64,000 bases of DNA from Adiantum capillus-veneris (lineage: Eukaryota; Streptophyta; Polypodiopsida; Polypodiales; Pteridaceae). The first letter of the stretch is position 1; every line of letters begins with the position of its first letter. The notes beneath the pieces are model-generated. The model was not told where the DNA came from. It worked only from the letters and a program-made list of their open reading frames with translations, and searched no databases. Location: assembly GCA_014529385.2 (NCBI GenBank), contig CM043964.1:133398420-133462419 (forward strand). Direction: 5' to 3'. This document shows, one piece after another, positions 57,651-64,000 of the stretch. The position numbers and the translations under genes were made by a program.

Positions 57651-58677
57651 TTTTAGCCATAGCCAAAAATTGTTTGAAGCACATTAAAACTTTGGACTTT
57701 GCTTCAAGCGGAAATACCCATGCATGCCTGGAGTAATCATCAACGAAAGTCACGAAGTACAGGTAATTGCCCAAGGATGGAGATTGCATGGGCCCACAAA
57801 CATCACTATGCACAAGCTGCAACCTGCATGTGGCCCTAACTGAACCATCCTTTGGAAACTTAGAACGCTGCATTTTACCCAAAATATAGCCTTCACAAAC
57901 ATGTTTGACAGGTGCTTCAAGAGGCGGCAAAGAAGCAACCATATCAGATTTTTGCAAACGCAGCAAACTGGAAAAATTCATTTGACCAAAACGTGCATGC
58001 AAAAGTTTTGCATCTGAAATAGCCCTTGAATCTGCAACAGCATTTGCAAAATTTTGTCCACACTTGTCATACAAAGTGAGCTTATACAGCCCATGGCACA
58101 AAAGCCCAGATGTAACAATTTCATCACCAAAATTGAGATCATGAACTGTACATCTGTCATCCACAAATTTGACTACAAGTCCAAGTCTAACAAGTGCGGA
58201 TACAGAGAAGAGATTCTTCTTGATCCCAAGTACATAAAGTGCATCAACAAGTGTGAAGGAGCTGCCATTAGCAGTAGTGAGCACAATCTTTCCAACTCCC
58301 TGAACTGGATAAGAGGCGTTGTTGGCACAAGTGACTGAAATCCCATGAGGGACAGACTCGAGAGAGGTAAACAATTCACGATGCGAGGTAATGTGCTTTG
58401 TAGCACCACTGTCAAAATACCACACATGTGAATCTGCAGCAACTGACAAGCATGCATCATGGACAGCAGGATTGTAAGTGCACTCTGCGCTAAAAGCCCA
58501 TTTTGCATCAACATCAGCATTACAGTCTCCTTTCACAGAAGACTCAACAATGGCTGCATTTGTAGTGGAACCAGCATTTGCAGTGGAACCACCCTCTTTC
58601 TTCTTAGCCTCTTTGGCCTTCAACTTAGGACACGACTTGATCAAGTGATCATTAGCTTTACAATAATGGCAACGCAT
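57640..58677 (-). pseudogene. Copia zinc knuckle, protease and integrase N-terminal part
   Basis: Knuckle CHYCKANDHLIKSC. Protease active site VWYFDSGATKHITSHRELF. Pre-integrase LLHARFGQMNFSSLLRL. The zinc domain reads CEGYILGKM, where CxxC is expected, so one Cys has become Tyr. Core start: LVHSDVCGPMQSPSLGNYLY (first Asp) and VDDYSRHAWVFPL. At 57645-57650 the frame passes directly into the MSHEF segment in another frame. The stretch with the second catalytic Asp is missing. Confidence 0.9.
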
Positions 58678-59507
58678 CTTCTTTTTGCCCTTGTCACCAG
58701 AATTTCCAGACGAAATGCTGCCAGCAGAAGCATTGGAACATAATGTTTTCCACTCGCAGCAGAACCATAAGAAGTGGCTACATTACTGTTACCACCCTTT
58801 CTTTGAGAAGCAATAAAAGCCTGTTCAACTGCACGCTGCCTAGTCCTGTTTTTTTTGGAAAGTGACTCTTGCAACAACAATGTGCATAATGCATCAAACT
58901 TGACAACTTCTGGATTTCCTTGGGTCATAAGTCTCCAAGTACTGGCAAAAGTCTGGTAAGAATCTGGTAAGGCATCAAGAACAGTCTGCACAAGGGAACT
59001 ATCTGAAATGACTTCTCCTGCAGAAATAAGTTGCTCATTGATATCCTTGACACTAGCAAGGAAAGTGTCCGTATCATCTTCCTCATGCATAATCTTCGAC
59101 TCCAACTCTTTACGCAGCAAAGCAATTTTAGCCTCATTTCAACTTGCATAAAGACCAGCCAACATATCCCAAGCCTGTTTTGCAGATTTTGCTGAACCGA
59201 TGTGAGGAACAATGGTGCGCTTCACAAACAACGCAATTAATGCATGAGACTGTGCATCCTTAACATCATAACGAGCTTGTTCTGCCATAGGCAAAACAAC
59301 TCTAACAGTAGCAAGACCTGCACCATCCTCAACATTGCCTACATCTTCAGAACCAGGATGTACATCAATGCCCTGCACAATGTTCTATACGCCCTTTGAC
59401 ATAAGAACATGTTGCATCATATAAACCCACATAGGGTAGTTGTCCCCATCCAACCTGTCCTCAGCAGCAAACATCTTGAACACATCTGTGTTGTTGTTAT
59501 CAGCCAT
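58641..59507 (-). pseudogene. Copia gag
   Basis: ATG at 59505-59507 opens MADNNNTDVFKMFAAEDRLD and NYPMWVYMMQHVL, the usual copia gag start. Two in-frame stops follow: TAG after LMSKGV and TGA after AGLYAS. The UBN2-type gag core continues in the same frame (SAKQAWDMLAGLY, IMHEEDDTDTFLASVKDINE, VLDALPDSYQTFASTWRLM). Near 58740 a shift leads to the zinc knuckle frame. Confidence 0.88.
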
Positions 59508-59857
59508 GGTAAATGCTGCACCTGGTGTGAAAACTGCCCAAAAATAGGAGAAACGGAGTGGGAACAACACGTGCTATATAGCACAAACCGTAGAAGACTA
59601 TAAGGCACATGTTATGTAGAAAATGACACTGACAAAAATTCTGCACAAAATGATGAAATAGCATGTTTAGTACTGCCTGTAGTGGAAACGGAGGCCGAAA
59701 AATGAGCCCAAATCAAAAATCTAAGCAGACCAAGCTCTACGAGGTCTCCCAAAGTATTGGTCGACCTGCGAATGCTTGCCAAAGCTCACTGAAATCGGAG
59801 AAAGTGAGCAGGCGTGTGCTGGAGCAGCTGGCGACTAAGCCCGGGAAGATGCAACCT

Positions 59858-59869
59858 GCTCTGATACCA
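59858..59869 (-). promoter_or_regulatory. Primer-binding site of the copia element
   Basis: On the minus strand TGGTATCAGAGC, two bases from the LTR end at 59872. It is a perfect initiator tRNA-Met type site. Confidence 0.9.
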
Positions 59870-59871
59870 AT

Positions 59872-60098
59872 TGTTGGAATTAGGGTTGCAGAGAAACGCA
59901 TACAGCTTGGAGAAGACGAAGGAAGCTCAAGGCACACAATAGAGAGTGTGTTACTTAGTGTGCAATGGAAAGGTAGATAGCCCTAGAGTGATGGGAGTAT
60001 ATATAATGCACGGGGGAAAAAACCTCTTAAAGAGGGAAAAAATGCCCCGGCGGTCCTAGTGTGTTCACACACATCACTACCACATGTATATGGTAACA
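59872..60098 (-). repeat. 5' LTR of the copia element
   Basis: 227 bp, identical in length to the other LTR. It is followed on the plus strand by the duplication GACAT. Confidence 0.95.
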
Positions 60099-60103
60099 GA
60101 CAT

Positions 60104-63100
60104 GCATGCAATTGCCATTTTTGTTGCACATAGTTGATAGGTTTTGGGCACAAATTTTTGCCAAAAGGAAAGTTTTTCTGTCAGACTGCGGGTACGCTCT
60201 ACTGCCGCATGTGCCAACATTCCCTAATTTCCCTTTCTTTTGCAAGCAAAGCACGTCTCCCTCTCTTGTCCTGTGCACTTCCTTCCTTGCCTATGATGAG
60301 TGAGCCAACAGAGCTAATGGAAACCATTGATCAGCGTTATTGTTTTCTCCTCCTTTGTCATTGCCATGCGAACCAAATTTTTCATCCTCGTCTCCCATGC
60401 AAACAATCTCCATTTCATGTAATGGAGTCAGATTCAAAGAGGTGGCCCACATACAAAAGAATTGACGGTTGTAACCACAGTAATGACATAATGTATGAGG
60501 GTGCTGATTCAGGCAACATTGCATCCGTGAAATTTAAGGCTCAAACATCATACATACACAGGAAATTGTGGACCATCCTGGAAAGGCCCTGCAATGATCC
60601 TCAAGTATAGTCGAAGGAAGACAGACATGGAGCCAACAAGCGGTGAGCATCAAACAAATTCTGCATTCTCAAGGTCTCCAAATGGCTCAAGTAGTAGCAA
60701 AGAGTCCGTTTTTACAAGAAAAGACAGTCCCTCCTTTAGAGGGAGTGTGCTGAGCACTATTTCTGTATTTTTTGTGATCTTAAGTTGTTACATGGTCTAC
60801 TTGTTGGTGGATGAACCTATTGTTATGTGTTTGCTGCCACCTTTGCCAGGTGTATTTTTGCTGGAAGATAGCTTCTCTCATAGGTTCTATTTTGCTAAAG
60901 TCTTTGGGCACTGCCAGGATTAGCTTCATTCTTGACTCTGGTGGTACATCATGTCAAAAATTTATGTGGCTTGAGGCTTGATAGCTTCTTTAGTCAGATG
61001 CTTGTGACAATTGTTTCATTGGTTGGAGATCCAAAAATGCTAGCAGGATGTACGCCTTTACACACACTCTCTTGTGCTTTTTGTGACGTAAATCTATCAT
61101 ATTACTATTTCTAGAGGCCGGTGGCAACATGCCGACCTCAATACCACTATTTTCCTGGAAGAAAAATAGGTTTCTGTGTCATGATCAAGAAAAAAAAATT
61201 AGATTACAAATTGTTGATGAAGGTTAGTTCTTGGGCTCTCGGATACACTTAGGATCTTGCGTGGTAGATAGTGTGTAGTGTTAATAAGAATGCTTATCCT
61301 TTTGACCTCATGTTGATCATCATGGTGTGATAGAGTGAGGATGAAGACTGGTTTTGGTAGGCTTCATTTCAAAGGATGTGCAAGATTTATTGTTGATTTG
61401 GGCTACTGGATGCTGGAAATTATTGGGAGTGAAATTGTGTGCAATCCTTCTTCCAGATCAATGTTGATTGACACTAGAGAATCATCTTATTTGTCATCTC
61501 TGTGCAATCATCTATTTATGGTCATTCCTTGTTTCTCATTGGGCAAGGGATCTCCTCGAATGGTCATCTTTAGAGCAGCATGCTTGATGTTTCTAGTTTT
61601 TGATTCATGCTGACATTCTTGTCACATCATTTTAGGCATGTTTGTAGGTCTGGGTTTGCTCAGTGCACTTTATGGGTTTGCAGGTCCCATATCCAACATG
61701 CCAACACCTCTTTGGTAACTCAGCTTCATTCCACTTGCCAACCCCTCCTTGGTAACCCCGCTATACCTCAGATCCTATCTTGCTCCCATAAGCTTGCCCC
61801 AACACGTTCTGTTTGACGCTACAGTCTTTAGTCTCATGTGATGCTTCAATGAGAGGGCACATGCGTTCATTTTTCAAACTTTGAGAATTCCTATCTGAGC
61901 ACATTTGTGGTTAACTCTTACCTCTATGTCTAGCATAATCCATGCTATTTCATTCCGTTTTACATCGAATAAATTTACTCAAATCACTTCCTCTTCTTTG
62001 GGCGGCACCCACACTTGCAGAAGTTGCATGTCTGCCATCAAGTGAGGCCATGTGGAAGCTCTTTCACTTGTGTGTGATGGGTCTCTTTTGGATACACTTG
62101 GTTATTTTGCATTGCTCTACAGTCTCATGCTATGTTTTCTGCCAGAAACTTGACAACATATTAATTTTTACTTTACTATAATTTTTTCTAAAGAACCAGA
62201 GCAAGTCTTTCCTTTGGACATTGCATGTGAAATTTAGCTGTTAATTTTCGAGGGATCTTGCAATTTTACTTTGAATAATTGATGTTGTTTGTAACGGAGA
62301 GCCTATTAAGTATAAATTTTTTGTAAAGTGGTGATACATGTTCACTAGAATTTTTGTTCTAGCCTAGATTTTTACTTGCTTTTCAACTTTGCTATATTGC
62401 ATTGATGATGGCATGGTACGAGGAGATAACAAATTTTGGATTAGCCAGCTTGACATCTCTAGCCTGTTACATGCTCTCGAAAGGAATTTTAACTGCTTGT
62501 TGATTTTGCTTGTAAGGTGCTTTAGCTGTGTGTTGAAGTTTTGCATGGAGGATAATTCACACCATTGCTTGATTTTGTGAAGGATGTCGCTAATTGGAGG
62601 CGTCCTTTATTTTTTCAGACATGCATAATTTTGAATGAAGGCTTGCTTCTTTGTAGATTTGATTGTGCTTTATGACCCTAGTCACTGTGTCTTAACATCA
62701 TTTTGTTCGTTCGTGACTTGCAGCTTGTAGCTTTCTTGGTGCGCAGTGGCCTACTAAAAGCTGTGTAGCTTGGCTTGGAAGGGACATAAAGAATCATTTC
62801 AATCAATTTTCTATGTGTGCCATCTTTCTAATTCACACCATTTGAGGTGCCTTCCTACATTTGTACTTACATTTGTTACATTCTCCACTTCCCCTTTAAG
62901 ATTGTGTAACCTATTGCCAGTATGCTGTGGATGTTGTTTATCAAGTTCCTGTGCAGGCACCTTTTTTCCCTCCTTGTACATTGCATCATTTTGATCTAGT
63001 AGTCTTGGATTACACACGCTTTGCGTGAAGTATTTGCAAGATATATATCTAAGCATAAATGGATGTCGCTCTCTATTTACCGCGGTGCTTGAATTCCATG

Positions 63101-63138
63101 AAATATATAAGCTAGTGTTTTTGTACTTGCTACAGGCA
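60104..63138. other. Stretch without a recognised gene
   Basis: T-rich on the plus strand, intron-like in composition. The open frames at 60134-60610 and 60594-60923 contain no domain I recognise. Confidence 0.45.
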
Positions 63139-63284
63139 ATGCAAGGCATGATTCTTACTTGCCTTAGGTTTATTTGAACAAGCTCAATATTTTTGCCATC
63201 TGCTCAAGGCTATGCAAGGCATGATTCTTACTTGCCTTAGGTTTATTTGAACAAGCTCAATATTTTTGCCATCTGCTCAAGGCT
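63139..63284 (+). repeat. 73-bp tandem duplication
   Basis: Two head-to-tail copies (63139-63211 and 63212-63284) of a unit beginning ATGCAAGGCATGATTCTTAC, identical by eye. Confidence 0.93.
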
Positions 63285-63769
63285 GTTACGGAGACAAAGG
63301 ATCTGTGTGGTGGTAAATTCGTGTCAGAGGGCGTGCCAGGGTTCAATGTACAATATTCATATGCATGCAACCAAGAAAAATGCTGTTGTTTTGTGGCAGT
63401 TGTGAACATACTCGCCACGTGCCATTTGATTGCTTTTTAAGGTGCTAAGATGGAAGGACATGATGCGTGACCTATGCAAGTGTGCTTATTTCAACTGGTA
63501 ATTGTGCTACACTTCTTTTTTAGTTTTTTTTTCAGGGTTGCTACGTGCTTCTCTTAATTTTTCTCTACGTTGTTTGCTTTATTCAGGTAGTTTAAAAGCT
63601 TTGGTCCCTTCGCGATCGCACTCACCGGCGTAAATCGTGTCAAGTCACGATGTCATCAACGACCCATCTCCACATCCGATCGACGCCCACCCGCCACGTC
63701 ACACACACATACACACAAAGACATGTACATGCAAACATATAAGTATGTGTGGCTTGACCTCAATAAATG

Positions 63770-63889
63770 TGGTGCGGTCATACTAGCGCTAATACACCAG
63801 ATCCCATCATAACTCCGTAGTTAAGCGTCCTTGGGCCAGAACAGTACTGGGATGGATAACCTCCCAGACTCAGTGTTGGTAGTCCTCCA
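63770..63889 (+). rRNA. 5S rRNA-like sequence (pseudogene or 5S-derived SINE)
   Basis: From 63771 the sequence follows plant 5S rRNA: GGTGCGGTCATACTAGCGCT, GATCCCATCATAACTCCG, the box A region AGTTAAGCGTCCTTGGGCC, and GTACTGGGATGGATAACCTC for box C. About the first 95 bases are readily aligned. After CCTCCC (63866) it diverges from the expected 3' end, so a stable 5S fold is unlikely to close. A TATAAG at about -32 is near the position used by plant 5S genes. A decayed 5S gene or the head of a 5S-derived SINE fit best. Confidence 0.6.
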
Positions 63890-64000
63890 ACCTTACTAGC
63901 TTTGTCAAGATGGATAGAAGCATTGATAAAATGGTCATGCATCACACCAATTTGTTGGCCTTGCAGAGATAGGAGGTGGAAGCCCGGGGGATTCACTCTA

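Larger units (their letters stand above)
54982..60098 (-). mobile_element. Ty1/copia element, complete with LTRs and 5-bp TSD
   Basis: A 5117-bp minus-strand element with 227-bp LTRs at each end and a perfect duplication GACAT (54977-54981 and 60099-60103). The order on the minus strand is gag, protease, integrase, reverse transcriptase, RNase H, which is the copia order. The LTRs differ at nine positions by my count (about 4 %), so it is not a very recent insertion. Coding has several stops, shifts and a deletion in integrase. Confidence 0.96.

Noticed and set aside
60134-60923. Two overlapping open frames as a host gene
   Set aside because: No recognisable domain, no convincing splice structure, and a composition like that of the surrounding T-rich sequence.
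63778-63996. 72-codon minus-strand frame over the 5S-like sequence
   Set aside because: It reads the antisense of the 5S-like sequence and has no protein similarity.

Overview
The window looks like repeat-rich nuclear DNA of a land plant with a large genome. Four things point there: Ty3/gypsy chromovirus polyproteins with a C-terminal chromodomain, a Tat/Athila-type element primed by tRNA-Asp, a Ty1/copia element, and a plant-type 5S rRNA-like sequence near the right end. The species cannot be read from the sequence. A fern, lycophyte or other repeat-rich plant would fit. No intact host protein-coding gene was found. Nearly everything recognisable is a decayed or nested transposable element.

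Layout. (1) 1-11218: a minus-strand Ty3/gypsy element (B), internally deleted, whose LTR is split by a complete plus-strand chromovirus (A, 1807-10316, target-site duplication CTTTG). Element A itself carries a solo LTR of its own family in its protease (4820-6029, duplication TAAAT). (2) 11219-15506: non-coding sequence, a probable MITE (13065-13388), and a large inverted repeat (13556-15506) with arms of about 800 bp. Each arm holds a broken copy of an unrecognised two-exon gene. (3) 15507-24080: AT-rich sequence, two possible host exons on the minus strand, microsatellites, a minisatellite, and a four-exon TNP2/CACTA-like transposase pseudogene (19791-23355). (4) 24080-29046: LTR-like sequence and a chimeric plus-strand gypsy fragment (F) containing a cluster of CCCTAA motifs. 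(5) 29047-38750 and its LTR: a fragment of gag-like sequence, then a long decayed minus-strand Tat-type element (T). (6) 38750-45912: simple repeats, long homopolymer tracts and a 5'-truncated LINE. (7) 45913-54594: a structurally complete chromovirus (E, duplication TGTTG) of the same family as B. (8) 54982-60098: a structurally complete minus-strand copia element (duplication GACAT). (9) 60099-64000: sequence without a recognised gene, a 73-bp tandem duplication, and the 5S-like sequence.

How it fits together: this is a history of nested insertion. B came first, A entered the LTR of B, and a further family-A element entered A and was reduced to a solo LTR. E and the copia element inserted beside each other. 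All polyproteins carry stops or frameshifts, so none looks autonomous. The best candidate for something unusual is the inverted repeat at 13.6-15.5 kb, which would form a long hairpin RNA if transcribed through.
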